From Cristatella mucedo (lineage: Eukaryota > Bryozoa > Phylactolaemata > Cristatellidae): a stretch of 64,000 nt of DNA. Shown in pieces: positions 41,751 to 53,440 of this stretch; position 1 is the stretch's first letter; each line of letters begins with the position of its first letter. The position numbers were made by a program, and so were the translations under genes. The notes below the pieces were generated by a model. It ran no database searches. It was not told the DNA's origin and saw only the letters and a program-made list of their open reading frames with translations. The stretch lies in assembly GCA_009760855.2 (NCBI GenBank), contig WPIO01000053.1, positions 1 through 64,000 on the forward strand. The letters run 5' to 3'.

Positions 41751-41875
41751 GAGTCCTTTTACAAGGTTAACTTAAAGCTTGTTTATACAATGAAATATTG
41801 TGCGACTTTTGTACTACGTTCACCTCTCGTTGCTTGACTGCACTGCTGCAAGATGCCTGGTCTTATTTTATGAAT

Positions 41876-42100
41876 AAGAATGATAATACATTTGATAAAG
41901 CACCCTCAGATAACTACATCTCTTTCAAGGCACTTTACATTTGCTGCAAAGGAAGCACGATCGATTGGCTTGTCGTAGCATGCTTAATAAATAACAAGAA
42001 TAACATGTTTAGTGGTAGCAAGCACAATGTAAGCCAACGGGCTTTGGGAGCACACGAACTACAGGCACAGTCTCCCAAGGATCCGAGGTTCAGCCTTTAA
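41876..42100 (-). mobile_element. LINE 3' fragment, internally deleted
   Basis: Tail hairpin AAAGCACC...GGCACTTT near 41900-41940 followed by a piece of the C-terminal region (GCTTTGGGAGCACACGAAC); the part between is missing. Confidence 0.75.
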
Positions 42101-42370
42101 ATCGATCTGCACAAAGCTCACCAATTCTCAGTGCAGAGTTCAAGCTCAACAGCGGAACAAGGTTAGCGACGTAGCTTTGCTAAACTGGCCTGGTCCTCAG
42201 TAATCAACACAACCAATCCACGGCCTCATTGCCTGCTCATTTGATGATTTGTCATCAAAGAAGAGTGGTCCCTTATTGCACAACCATAGAGATTTCCAGT
42301 GACCCTGTCAAATGTTACAAGCCCTCGCCTCCAATACCATGACACATTTACTAAGTCTGCATATTCAAAA

Positions 42371-42544
42371 AAATCCTAGCTGATTAAACAGCCTATTTTT
42401 TGTATAGCGACAGAAGAGCCTTCTAGGGCTATCACCACTGCTTGCAGTTCCGATAAAGAATCGCCCACTGCAGGATTCGAACTCACGACCTCGATCCCGA
42501 GGTCGTGAAAGCTACCGCCTTACCCAGTGTGCCATCACGGCTCA
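42371..42544 (-). mobile_element. SINE-A copy
   Basis: Palindrome CGACCTCGATCCCGAGGTCG intact; ends with CATCACGGCTCACC on the right and TCCTAGCTGATTAAACAGCC on the left. Confidence 0.8.
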
Positions 42545-42638
42545 CCAAGCTTACTGTGTTCGGGTCCACATACTCATTCAAGGTCGTACATGCATTCTAA
42601 CACTCGCAGGTCGTGCACAAGTGCTGCCTATGAAGCCG

Positions 42639-42776
42639 AGCTGGTTTGGTCTAGCGGTTAAGGTGCTCGCCCCGACCAAGGTCTGACTGAGATCGTGGGC
42701 TCGAGCCCCGAGGCTTATGTGAAGCGCCTGAATAGAGATTAAGTTCTCTTGGGGCGCTATATAAATGAATTATATA
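42639..42776 (+). mobile_element. SINE-B, full-length
   Basis: The most complete copy: head GAGCTGGTTTGGTCTAGCGG with A-box sequence GGTCTAGCGGTTAAGG, B box GGGCTCGAGCCCC, then the tail AGCGCCTGAATAGAGATTAA...GGGGCGCT that is shared with the LINE 3' end, and an ATATAAATGAATTATATA end. Confidence 0.85.
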
Positions 42777-42849
42777 TGACTTCAGCACTGTCAGCACATT
42801 TACACTTCTCCATTAGCGAGATACAAATTACTCATCTATTCTTTACCTC

Positions 42850-44020
42850 ACACCGTATGTGAGAGTGACCCTATTTCATCATTGCAACTACAAGCTCTTG
42901 CTGTCACGGCCATTTTGCCACTATCATTGCTTGCTCTGCATGTACAAATCACTTCTCTTTTCTTTACCTACCAATGCAGAGACAACCCTTTCTACCCATA
43001 GGACAAGTAAAATAGAAACACGATACTTGTTCATTGCAGGTAGACTGCCATTACTGCCATAATTATAATACCACGTTTGTATAGTGCCCTAAGTGAACAC
43101 AATATCTTACCACGTGAGCTACAAGTCGCTGAATGATATCTTGATGTGACATGCATGCAGCAGATAGCAAGTATAATGCCTGGCATGCTAAAGCCAAACA
43201 AGACACACACAGAACTACTTGCTTGCACAACTTCTGGCCGAAAACATGCAGCGAACCATGCATTACAATTCCACATTGCTAATGTCGCGTCCAACCCCCC
43301 CCCCCATATCGTCCCTGCCGTCCAGAATCCTAGAATAATGTGTGTTCCTACCCGCCAGAACCTTGATGCAACCGTCTGCAGCAACCGTCTTCAGCAGTCT
43401 GCTAGGTCATGCTATGGCAGTCACTTTCTCTATACAAAGGCACATGTCACACAAGTCTATTTACAACCCGAGTGTACCAGTCAATTCATTCTCTTAGGGT
43501 GGCAATCTCATGGGGTCAAGCAGCATTCCAAATGAGAGCTTTGAATCTAATTACTCCTCAGTGTTTCGTTGGTTCACCTACAGGCACTTTCGATTACAAA
43601 CCGGTAAGAAATAGCTAGGCAGAGCCACATTGAGACCAAGTAGAAAATACATACCTTCACTGCAATTCGGAAAATATCTACACCAGTGTAGATATCCATA
43701 TAGTGCATAAAAGAGACGACGGTGATGGAGCAGTCACAGATCACCACCACATACGATATGATACAATTTACCTCTTTGCTTCTATCACATGCCCATAGGC
43801 TGCCTGCTACTGTAGAAGCTAGTCCAACATGAGCGATACGAAGAGGCTCTATGCAAGTTTGCAGTTGAGGCCGTCAGGACGTGCAGCTAGCTAGTGAAGC
43901 TGCCTTACTCGTACTGCAACTGCTCAGCATGTCAGAATCTATTTATAGCCTAGCGTTCCCACGTAGCAGCGTTCCTGTCAGCAAAAGAACTGACAAGTGA
44001 AGCACGGCGTCCGGTCGGAA
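42850..44020. repeat. Segmental duplication, partner of 59480-60545
   Basis: Long stretches are shared in the same orientation: CCGCCAGAACCTTGATG, CATGCTATGGCAGTCA-like, CAACCCGAGTGTACCAGTCA, GCACTTTCGATTA. Together with the propeller exon upstream this makes a duplicated block. Confidence 0.85.
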
Positions 44021-44129
44021 GTCGGCAGCTCTCACCGGCCAGACGAGGCCCCTGCTGGACTAGGTAGCTCCGCGGTGGCTCAGCAAATGCGATCAGACTC
44101 TGTCTGCCTCCTCAGCTTGATTTAATACA

Positions 44130-44511
44130 GAGCAAATGAAGCAATATTCACATTTATATAGTCGCTTTATAGCCTTAGTGGTCATCACTCCTACTTTCAG
44201 CAGGCAATGGAGAATTGCCAGTTTCAATACTCCAATGGCCAACCTATATCGTAAATTAAGAGCACTTTTTACTTTGGGTCAGACCCAGGGCAGCAATAAA
44301 GGTAATATAACTAAACCGTTTAGACTATGCAAATGAGCTTATAGCAACCGCTGGCTACCCAATTGCTTGCCAGCTGTACGGCCAACTCTCTCCAGGAAAG
44401 GCCTACCTGAACCACACGTCTTGTAGTGATAGACAATGAACACTTCCCTTGTACCACTCGGGCTAAGGGTACCCACCATAGCGTACCTGCCGTTCGGCCA
44501 GATCTGAAATA

Positions 44512-44579
<68 letters not shown>

Positions 44580-44640
44580 TCTCTCCCTCTCTTTCTCATT
44601 ATCTCTCTCTCACCACGTGAAATTTATAGAAAACGAACAA
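44130..44640. repeat. Composite dispersed repeat with (CT)n core
   Basis: The segment with landmarks GAGCTTATAGCAACCGCTGG and GCTTGCCAGCTG leading into (CT)n at 44515-44605 recurs inverted at 61040-61640, where the same landmarks follow a (GA)n array. The microsatellite is thus part of the repeat. Confidence 0.75.
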
Positions 44641-44699
44641 ATAAAGAAAAAGTGATTCATTTGCACAACCAGTATGAGATATAGCCACGATTATTAGAC

Positions 44700-45890
44700 T
44701 CCTAATGAAAAGTGTACTAGTCACAAGGCAGACCTAATGGCTGGGGGACTGTACACCAGTGAAACAGGTGGGAAACAAGCAATGAAACAAACAAGCAAGT
44801 CTCTTTTTAATTTGGAAATGAGGCACTTTGCACAATGACGACGATGAAGCAATGTAGCACTATGTAGCTGAAGACTATGAGTGATCAACAAGTATCAGGT
44901 AAGGTAGATTGCAAGCCCTATTTTGTGCCTAGTGTCAGAGGTCGTAAACTCAACTTCTAAGTACCCTGGTGTACATCTTTATCTCTCTTATCCCTTGCAT
45001 TTGTTCACTGCTATGAGCAAATTAAAATGTTATAGCATTATATATAAAGTAGCAGCAAATCAGAAAACTGCCTACAGGAGCCTGTCTCGATCTGTTAGAT
45101 AGCAGTGGGCAAATGTCGCCGACGAGTCTAAGACCAGGCTTAAAATGCTTGCATGTCACGATCCAAGTCGTGGGTTTGAGTCTTGCTACAGGCAAACGAT
45201 TATTGCCAAGTGCAAGTAGGCGTGATAGCTGTTAAGTATCTTTTTAATTTGGAAATGAGGCACTTTGATTAGCAAAGCTTAACTGTTTTAATAGAACCTA
45301 GTGCGACTTGTCAAGAGTTTTTAATCACCTGTCTGTATGCATAAACGCATGAATGGATGCAAACCTGAAACTCAGGAATGCCACAAAAAACTATGCATCT
45401 TTAAAGCCTACTCACTGCTTAAGCTGCTTTCGGTTTTATACTGAAGCCAAAAGACTTAATTTCGCCTCAAGAGTAGAAATAAAAAAGTTGTGCTGATTTA
45501 CAGAGACTGGAACAACTAATCTACAACTAATATACAACTTAATCTACAACTAATATATAACTAAAAGACAACTAATATATAATCTGAATAGAGGCAGCAG
45601 CTTACAGTGGCTTGCAAACATTAATAAGTATCGGAGGCAGGAGCGAATGCGATCGGAAAGGTATGACTAGAACCACCCAGGAACTCATGAACCTGACTGT
45701 TAGTTGCTATTAGAAGATGAACACTGGTCTTATAACAATAGAATAAATTGAACCACTTAGACGCCCATTAAAGCTGCCACTATCTATGGCTAGTAGCTGG
45801 TCCTATAATCGATGGAGTGAAATGCTGCTGACACGTGTAGCAGCACCGAGAACATGACGATGCTAGCACAATCACTTGCTATGACGGCAT
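44700..45890. repeat. Duplicated segment D, copy 1
   Basis: Parts recur at 48820-49290 (GGGGACTGTACACCAGTGAA; TTTTTAATTTGGAAATGAGG; ATCGATGGAGTGAA), at 61845-62700 (first half) and at 63610-63790 (GTATGCATAAACGCATG). No gene within. Confidence 0.8.
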
Positions 45891-46529
45891 CAGCAAAGTG
45901 GAGAAGATCTTCGGTTATGGCAGCATGGAAGCCCTAAGCCAGTGATAAAACGAAAATGGGAACAGATCGAAGTATTACCATTAGGGAAAGCTAAATTACT
46001 AACGTACAGGATTTCGTGTTTTCAAGTTGGTCAATGATTTTTATATTTCAAATAGACAAATTTCAGAAAGGAATGTCCAAAATTTAAACTGCTAAATGTA
46101 CACTTTATTCTCCGGAAATATTGCTTGCACTTTACGTAAGGGCACTCGTCGGGTTTTATAAATACATTGTATATTCCGATCTGTTATGCCTTAACAGTTG
46201 CCTACTGACCCTGTGAATGCATTGCAATAGCTGTTGCTAGGTGTTGAGCCTTTAGTTCAAGACCTTGCGGACATATACATCAAGCAACTCTGACCATAAC
46301 GCAGAAAAATGCGGCATGCAAGCAAGCTAGTGGCTCGGCAGCAGAAAGTCATAGATTGGCAATGTGTCCTAAAATGTGAGCTCACCTGCCACGTCACCAG
46401 CTCGAGCACCATCCTTAGAGACACTAACGTCGTCAATGAGTTGGCCAAGACAGTCTACAAGGACAAGTGCACCAAGGGCTGCAACTTCGGAATGTCGGAA
46501 AGGCTCGCGTGTCAGCACATTGAGCTAGG
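45891..46529. other. Intron sequence, nothing recognised
   Basis: Open frames on the plus strand here (from 46309) run antisense to the RBCC exon and are its mirror, not genes. Confidence 0.4.
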
Positions 46530-46564
46530 CTATGCACGGGCTGCATTGCTTCGTAGGCAGCTAC

Positions 46565-47663
46565 CTGCGGTCAGCTTCGCAGTTCCCATCCACGAGGTGA
46601 CCACCATATCCAAGTCATCAGGCAGAGATCCACTCAGTGATACCAACGTGTCAGCCGCCGGTATATCTCTGAATCTCTCCAGCTGCTTTGAAAGCACTTC
46701 GAGGCGTGACTGCAAGATGACGTGCTGGTCCAGCAAATCAGTATCGCATGCTGCAGCCGTGAGGCTGCTGATGTATGTCGAAGCATGCTGCACGGACTGG
46801 TGCAGCTGTTCAGCCAGGCCTTGCACGGTGGCAGCGCTAACCTCGAGCTGGTCGTAGCAGTCCTTGACTTTTCTCTCACAATTATCAAAGGCTTTGGTCA
46901 CAGCATCCACCATATACTTCTTCCGGGTCTTAATCATGTCCAAATGGATGGCACGAGCCGATTGGACGTCTTTGACCAGATTAATGGGCTGTAAGAGCTT
47001 GGAAGAATTGACATTCAAATGCTCAAGCAGACGCTGTATGCTTTCTCTCACGTCCTTCAAGAAAGTTTCGGCTGTTGGTCCTTTCAGATGCTGCGGCAAA
47101 GAGTGACCTGAGACCTCACACTGCTTGCTACAGTCGGGGCACTTGGCTCGCTTGCAAGTCAAGCAGAGGAAATCCAGTGGCTTCTGGTGCTGCAAGCACT
47201 GCTGCTGCCCTGCGGCCTCGAGTACTTGACTCCAGCTCGAGATTTGTGAAAGCTCGATGGTCACGTGACTCTTGTTGTATCGTTTATGACCAGGTAAGCA
47301 GGCTGAACACAGTGATTTCTGGCACTGCTTGCACCAGACGTCTGCTGGCTCATCAGGGCTTCCATCCTCTATGCACAGGCTGCACTTGTCTACATCCTTC
47401 AGGGTTTTAAAACGACTCACACACTCAGCAATAAAACCATTGTGATGCCTTCCTTTACTGATGTCGGTGGGTACGTCACAAGCTTGACAGCGAATGCTCA
47501 TTGAGCTCTCTGCTGTGGCAGCACGATGGTCGGCGCAGCCATTGCAGCAGCTGTGCAGGCAGCTCAGCAGCAGAGGCTCCTCAGCAAGTTGTCCACAGGC
47601 GATGCAAGCCAGCAGGCGTTCATTTATTGATGCATGTCGTTGAATTGGAAGCTCTTGTGCCAT
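46565..47663 (-). CDS. RBCC (TRIM-type) protein, exon 1: RING, two B-boxes, coiled coil
   Basis: TRIM proteins are ubiquitin E3 ligases or RNA/defence regulators. Residues 20-62 form a RING finger: C20, C23, C35, H37, C40, C43, C59 and C62 fit the C3HC4 spacing. A B-box type 1 follows at about 94-135 (CSLCIEDG, WCKQCQKSLCSAC) and a second B-box at about 150-190 (QHQKPLDFLCLTCKRAKCPD). A coiled coil runs from about 200 to 350 (VRESIQRLLEHLNVN, TRKKYMVDAVTKAFDNCERK). The exon ends in phase 1 at a CAG/GTAGCT donor (46565/46564), joining in frame to the propeller exon at 41500. Read without splicing, the frame stops at 46530. The ATG at 47663 follows the duplicated upstream region. Confidence 0.85.
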
Positions 47664-48067
47664 GGTACACCTTTAAAAGGTACAACAACGCCAGGCTCAC
47701 AGAGCAGCTATACAAGCCGTGCAAAGGAGGCCGGTTTTAATCAGAGAGCAGAGAAGATAAAATCTCTATAACAGACCTTCAAAAAAATTCTACGTATGAC
47801 GAACTCTGTTGGCTACCGAATGCGTACCGAAAGCCGCTTAGGCTGTGAATGAGCTTTACAAAACTCTCCTGCGTAACACCCACACGGTCTTTATGACTTT
47901 GTGGAGTTACTGACGGAGATACATTACATTACATTACATTACATATACCTGGTTGTTTACTTATGTAATGACAAAAAACGGAATACGAAATGCCAAAGCA
48001 TAAGATCCACTGACTCTGACCGAATACAGGACGTTGAGCTCCGAGGATTAACACTAAAGATAAAAAG
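47664..48067. other. Upstream region of RBCC gene; (ACATT)n
   Basis: 47664-47780 is shared with 49480-49620 and partly 5930-6000, marking the duplicated gene-upstream region. An (ACATT)n run lies at 47918-47943. No TATA box stands out. Confidence 0.45.
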
Positions 48068-48192
48068 ATAATTTATTTGCATAGCAAGAGAATCTCTATT
48101 TAGGCTCACATGTGCCTCAGTTCTTGAGCCCACGACCTCGGACAGACCTTGGTCAGGTCGACCACCTTAACCAACAGGCCAAACCATCTCGG
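48068..48192 (-). mobile_element. SINE-B copy
   Basis: Minus-strand copy: tail end TTATTTGCATAGC, AGAGAATCTCTATT, then GAGCCCACGACCTCGG (B-box region) and ACCACCTTAACC (A-box region). The tail hairpin is partly deleted. Confidence 0.7.
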
Positions 48193-48417
48193 CATTAGTG
48201 GCAATATATGTGTCCCAATAGGTGCAAAGTAAGAGTTCGGCTGACAGGGCATAGGTGAGAGCTAACTTACCATTTCCGGTAGACATAGTGATTCGATCGG
48301 ACAAGCTGTGTCGAGAGACTACCAAGGTATACACCTTCACGGTAAATAGTGAAGGCTAGGCAGCAGAGCTTGAAATGTGACAGCCAAAGTGGACACCGGG
48401 GTTTATGGGGGAGTTAG

Positions 48418-48651
48418 CTGCAGAGCATGGCCATATAAGGCTACAAGCTCGACTCAGTCGGGTATTCCCCTTGCTGGCAAGCAAAGGGTGATAAATGAAA
48501 AGGGAAATTCCCTTCACTAAAGCTGCCAGCACTGCTGCAGAGCATGGCCATATAAGGCTACAAGCCCGACTCAGTCGGGTATTCCCCTTGCTGGCAAGCA
48601 AAGGGTGATAAATGAGAAGGGAAATTCCCTTCACTAAAGCTGCCTGCACTG
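48418..48651. repeat. 117-bp tandem duplication
   Basis: Two nearly identical 117-bp units starting CTGCAGAGCATGGCCATATA, each with the small palindromes CGACTCAGTCG and GGGAAATTCCC. Confidence 0.9.
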
Positions 48652-48819
48652 CTAGGAGCAGCTCAGATGCAGTACTAAGTGAGAACTCGGTTTGGCCAAT
48701 TATGTAGTTGTTCTACCGTCTACTAATATAACTGTTGAGATCGTGACATAAGAGTGCAGGCTGTCAGGCTATAACAGTGTCGAGCCTCAATCTATTCGTC
48801 TGCTGTTACTAATGGCTGG

Positions 48820-49290
48820 GGGGACTGTACACCAGTGAAACAGGTGGGAAACAAGCAATGACGACGATAAAGCAAGGTAGCACTATGCAGCAGAAGGCTA
48901 TGAGTGATCAACAAGTATCAGGTAAGGTAGCTTGGAAGCCCTATTTTGTCCCTAGTGTCAGAGGTCGTAAAATCAACTTTTAAGTACCCTGGTGTGCTAC
49001 ACACCTTCATCTCTCTTCATCCCTTGCATTTGTTCACATTTTTCACACAAACAAACAATGAAACAAACAAGCAAGTCTCTTTTTAATTTGGAAATGAGGC
49101 ACTTTGATTAGCAAAGCTTAACTGTTTTAATAGAACCTAGTGCGACTTGTCAAGAGTTTTTAATCACCTGTCTGTATGCATAAACGCATGAATGGATGCA
49201 AATCGGTCCTATAATCGATGGAGTGAAGTTCTGTAGAGACGTGTCGCAGCACCGAGAACATGACGGTGCTAGCACAATCACTTGCTATGA
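48820..49290. repeat. Duplicated segment D, copy 2, condensed
   Basis: Joins parts of 44740-45000, 45240-45360 and 45800-45900 with the intervening sequence missing, and leads directly into the truncated RING copy. Confidence 0.75.
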
Positions 49291-49477
49291 CGTCATCAGT
49301 AAAGCAGAGAATGCTCATTGAGCTCTCTGCTGTAGCAGCACGGTCGGCACAGCCATTGCAGCTGCTGTGCAGGCAGCTCAGTAGCAGAGGCTGCTCTGCG
49401 ATTTGTCCGCAGGCGATGCAAGACAGTAAGGGTTCGTCTATTGATGCATGTCGTTGAATTGGAAATTCTTGTGCCAT
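49160..49477 (-). pseudogene. Truncated RING copy of the RBCC gene
   Basis: The first 57 residues match the RBCC protein closely (MAQEFPIQRHASIDEPLLSC; LLLSCLHSSCNGCADRAATA), but the frame then leaves the gene after SMSIL and runs into segment D sequence, so the last RING cysteines, B-boxes and coiled coil are missing. The upstream 140 bp are also shared with the parent gene, so promoter and start were duplicated together. As a short protein it would carry an incomplete RING. Confidence 0.8.
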
Positions 49478-49734
49478 GATAAACCTTAAAATAATATAAT
49501 AACGCCAGGCTAACAGAGCAACTACACAAGTTGTGCAAAAGAGGCCGGTTTTAATCAGAGAGCACAGATATATACTAGTAATAATAATAGATAAAAACTC
49601 TATAACAGACCATCCTCATAATATCAGGTAGGGTGGACTGATTTGACCTGATACTTTTTCGGGGAGGAGAGTTGCCCCCGTTTACAAACTGTGAAACTTA
49701 CTGCTCATATTAATATTAATAAGAATAATAATGA

Positions 49735-50940
49735 CACTGTTGTATAGCACATCGTGAGGGAAGCCGGAAGTAAGTTCCAGGCTTCGGTAGCATACGAACT
49801 AAAGGACCGGTCTCCAAAGGATTTGAGGTTTGTACGAGGTTGTGGTAAACTCTTGGATTCCGAAAATCAGGTGGTACGATGCTAAGCATGATAAGGAAGT
49901 AGATCTGATAAGTAGGATGAGGCCAAAGAATGAAGGGACCTAAAAGTGAGTGACAAAACCTTTAAGTCGATGCGTTGCTTGGCTGGTAGCTAGTGCAGGT
50001 CGGTGAGAAGTCGTGTAATGTGGCAACTGCAGTGCGGTCTTCGCGCCAGACAAGCCTAGCTGCAGAGTATTGCACCAGCTGTAAGTGCATGATTCCACAG
50101 GTCGGTAGGCCAGCAAGCAGTGAGTTACAAGAAGTCAAGACGAGATGTCACAAACGCATGAAGCAACTTACAAGAAATTATAGCCAATTCTACAGCCTCT
50201 TTTATGTAGCCACAGAACAGCCTTTACAGCGATCACCAGACCTCACAGTGGCGATAAATAATCACCCAATGCAGTATTCGAACCCACGACCTCGGGATCG
50301 AGGTCGTGTCAAGTAACTGCCTTAACTAGCCTGCCATCGCGGCTCACCAACTTAGACGTGGTATCCCCGTCTAAACAAGCCCGAATTTTAGCAATATTAT
50401 TTGGATGAAAGTAGGCATACTTGATTGTGGTGCTGATGTGGTTGTCTAATGAAAGGTAGCTTTGGAACATGAAACATAGATTTCGTGCACATCTAATAAG
50501 ACATATGATGGCAGAACCTATTTGGAGTGTCAGCCTTTCCTTTTTCTGACTCACATTTGCTTAGCCTACAACTAGTGGGTTGGTTATATCATCATTCAAT
50601 TTGAGAGAATTTGCTGCCATCCATGTGCGGATGTCATCAATACATGCAGCAAGTGAGTTGAGAGAATTCGAGGTGCTCGAAGGCTGGGAGGGATCGAAGC
50701 AAAGGTACAGCTGAGTGTCATCCACATAGAAGTGAATGCCTAGATTGTGCTTGGCAATCACATCGGCAACAAAGGAGTAGTAACCGTGGAAAGCACAGGT
50801 TCAAGCATGGAACCCTGAGTTACACCATATTTCAAGGTTACTCGTGTGATCTTTGTCCATTCATATCAATACTCTGGAGTCCTCCACTGAAGTAACACCT
50901 GAACCGTTGCAGTGCAGTCCCAGTAATGCCCAAGCGAGAT
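49735..50940 (-). mobile_element. LINE fragment split by SINE-A
   Basis: RT motifs on the minus strand: LGIHFYVDDTQLYLCFDP near 50720 with the catalytic DD retained, and RQVLFKRLSSRLGITGTALQ near 50940. The 3' part runs through 49735-50176 after the SINE at 50177-50348. Layout matches 6135-6900. Confidence 0.8.
50177..50348 (-). mobile_element. SINE-A copy inside LINE
   Basis: Palindrome CGACCTCGGGATCGAGGTCG intact. Insertion point in the LINE is the same as at 6559-6730. Confidence 0.8.
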
Positions 50941-51169
50941 GAGAGGCGCTTAAAAAGGACTTGGCGATCGAAAACATCAAAAGCTGCCGAGAGACAGAGG
51001 AACATAAGCAGAGAGGGTCTACCCGAGTCTCCATTCCGAATGGTTAGTGGTAGCATCTCAATGACAACAAGCATACCATGGTTAGAGGTTACATGCACAG
51101 TGTCAACATACAAAAATGTATTATTACTGGCAGCATCCACAGTGTTAGCATGTCAACACAGACAAGCAC

Positions 51170-51395
<226 letters not shown>

Positions 51396-51429
51396 AAACG
51401 AAACATTGTGGTTTTGACAATAAATACAC

Positions 51430-53440
51430 ACTTTCTAATCACCCAGAAATCAATATCGTACCTTCCCATACACAAAAAACTGATACTACAGCAAGATTCT
51501 CACATACATAACAAGCCAGGTTATAAATAAGCAGGGATGGCAGCTACCAGGCCTATCTACTTGCATAGATAGCATGTCATAGGTAGGATTGTATAAAGCA
51601 AGCACATGTTACCGGATTGATCATTACTCTGTTGAACAAAAACATGGCAAGCAATTATCTTTCCAGGCACTTGATAATGCTGAAGAGAATGCATATGTCA
51701 CAAATACATATACCAGCTTGCGTATTGTCTTTGACTGCAAAAATAATTTTTGCAGTGTTAATTAGATACAATTTCAATTCACGACAACGTTAACCACCGC
51801 CTTGCACATCCAGATCTGGAAGCTTTGTATACTGAGAATTAACTGTATACTGAGAATTAATTCAGTGAGGCTGACAATCATCGCGAAATTCACATGGAAT
51901 GGAAATGCTCGTTAGGTCAGAGTCTCGCCCAAAGAGGCAGCTGAAAGTAGGCAGACCCGACAGTACAGATCGTGTAGTCATGCAGCTAAAAGCCATTATG
52001 GAACCGGTTAATCAGATACCATGGAGAGACTGTATGGGTCATTGCAACTTACAAGGGAAGCAACATTATAGGAGCTAAAAGTAAAACGTGATCAGGTGTG
52101 GTAGTGTGCCATCTGTATAGAAATTATAGCACAGTTTGTTCTCGGCGACCAGACAGGCTGGAGGAGAGTAAAAGCCTGGCTTGTTTTAGGCAAATTGACT
52201 GGCAGCAGAATAAATTTGTGGGAAAACAAATAAATCATAATAAATAATCCTCAAAGTGATTTACACTTCAATGGCTCACCGGTTGACCTTTAGCCACATA
52301 GGCTCTATAATTAGCCACAGACCTAAGGCACTGCTGTTCCATTACCGTTCATGCAGGCTGACAGGTGCTCCAGTGAGACTTGCACATAAGCAGTGTATAT
52401 GCTCATAGTCAAGACGGACTTATTATTATTATTATTATTATTAACTTATTATTATTGATCATCTTATCAATAATATAAAAACCTGCATTTTATCCAGCAA
52501 AACTAATCTAACAGATGGACTCAACGTCAGGCTCAACGTAAAAATCTTTCTTCCCGGTGATGGTTATGCTTGTGGTGATGACTACACAAAGATTCATGCA
52601 GTTTTTACAGACCCAAGCACAGACTAAATTAATTCTTAATACCTCCAGTCAGATCTGATATATATCTATGCGAGGTGTTCGTACATGTTAATCCAAGTCA
52701 GTTATTCTACACAGCTATATCTAAGCTAGGATTTAAAGGTTTAACGTTAGCTGATCCAACCGCATCGTGGACGCATCGAGAGAAAAGCCTTAGTGGCTAT
52801 TTGTCCAGCTGGCAGTAGGCCACACAGAATTGCCTGCATCAAGACTTAAACCCGCGATCTGGGTCATGGAGTGAAAGCACCTTACACCTACACGATCGAT
52901 GCGTTTGAACTGGGTCGGTTACAAGCCGGAAGTGCAGTCTTACGGAGTTGCTATCCGCATAAATGCAGTTGCGGAACAGCTCGCTCTTTTGAAAATATGC
53001 TCTTAAGTCAATTTAAATTAATCATCTCAATCTACAGGTCAGTCGAGAAATCTTAGAGCACTCCCACTAATCCCGGACTTGGCATTCGGTTACCGAGCTA
53101 ATAATGAAGCGAACTGGCGCCTGTTTTAGGAAGATCGACTCAACCACCAGACTCTGATACGCACCGACTGACCACTTATGAAAGATACTTTGAGAAATCT
53201 AACAACTTACTTCAGTAGAACTTTGATAAGCAATAATGCAGCAGCAAAAACTGGCGGCGAGTCAATGGCTGCCTCTGATACCGAAACCTACGGAGGATGA
53301 TGGGATTTCACGACCCTCTCCACGTGATTGTGTTGCAGCTTTGGTAGCAAAAGCATATTTTTTTATATAGGCAAATCGTCTTATTTATATTTAGATATTA
53401 TTTGAATATAAAAAAACCGGTTCAAGATACGCTGACCGGC
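51430..53440. other. Intergenic; weak SINE-like trace
   Basis: No gene seen. (ATT)n at 52421-52442. A minus-strand trace at 52780-52890 with GGGTTTAAGTCTTG in B-box position resembles the third tRNA-like repeat seen at 45110-45230; low confidence. Confidence 0.35.

Larger units (their letters stand above)
41501..46564 (-). other. Inferred 5.06 kb intron of the RBCC-propeller gene
   Basis: Minus-strand donor CGCAG followed by GTAGCTGCC at 46564, acceptor ending ATGCAG at 41501. The interval holds SINE-A, SINE-B, a LINE fragment, a (CT)n array and duplicated segments but no other gene. A degenerate copy of the propeller exon start lies in it at about 41640-41750. Confidence 0.5.

Noticed and set aside
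42639-42720. tRNA gene at the SINE-B head (and B boxes in SINE-A)
   Set aside because: A and B boxes are present, but acceptor stem and cloverleaf pairing are not, and the sequence is repeated with a SINE body and tail.
46309-46857. Plus-strand frame of 182 residues
   Set aside because: It runs antisense to the RBCC exon and its intron edge and has no domain.
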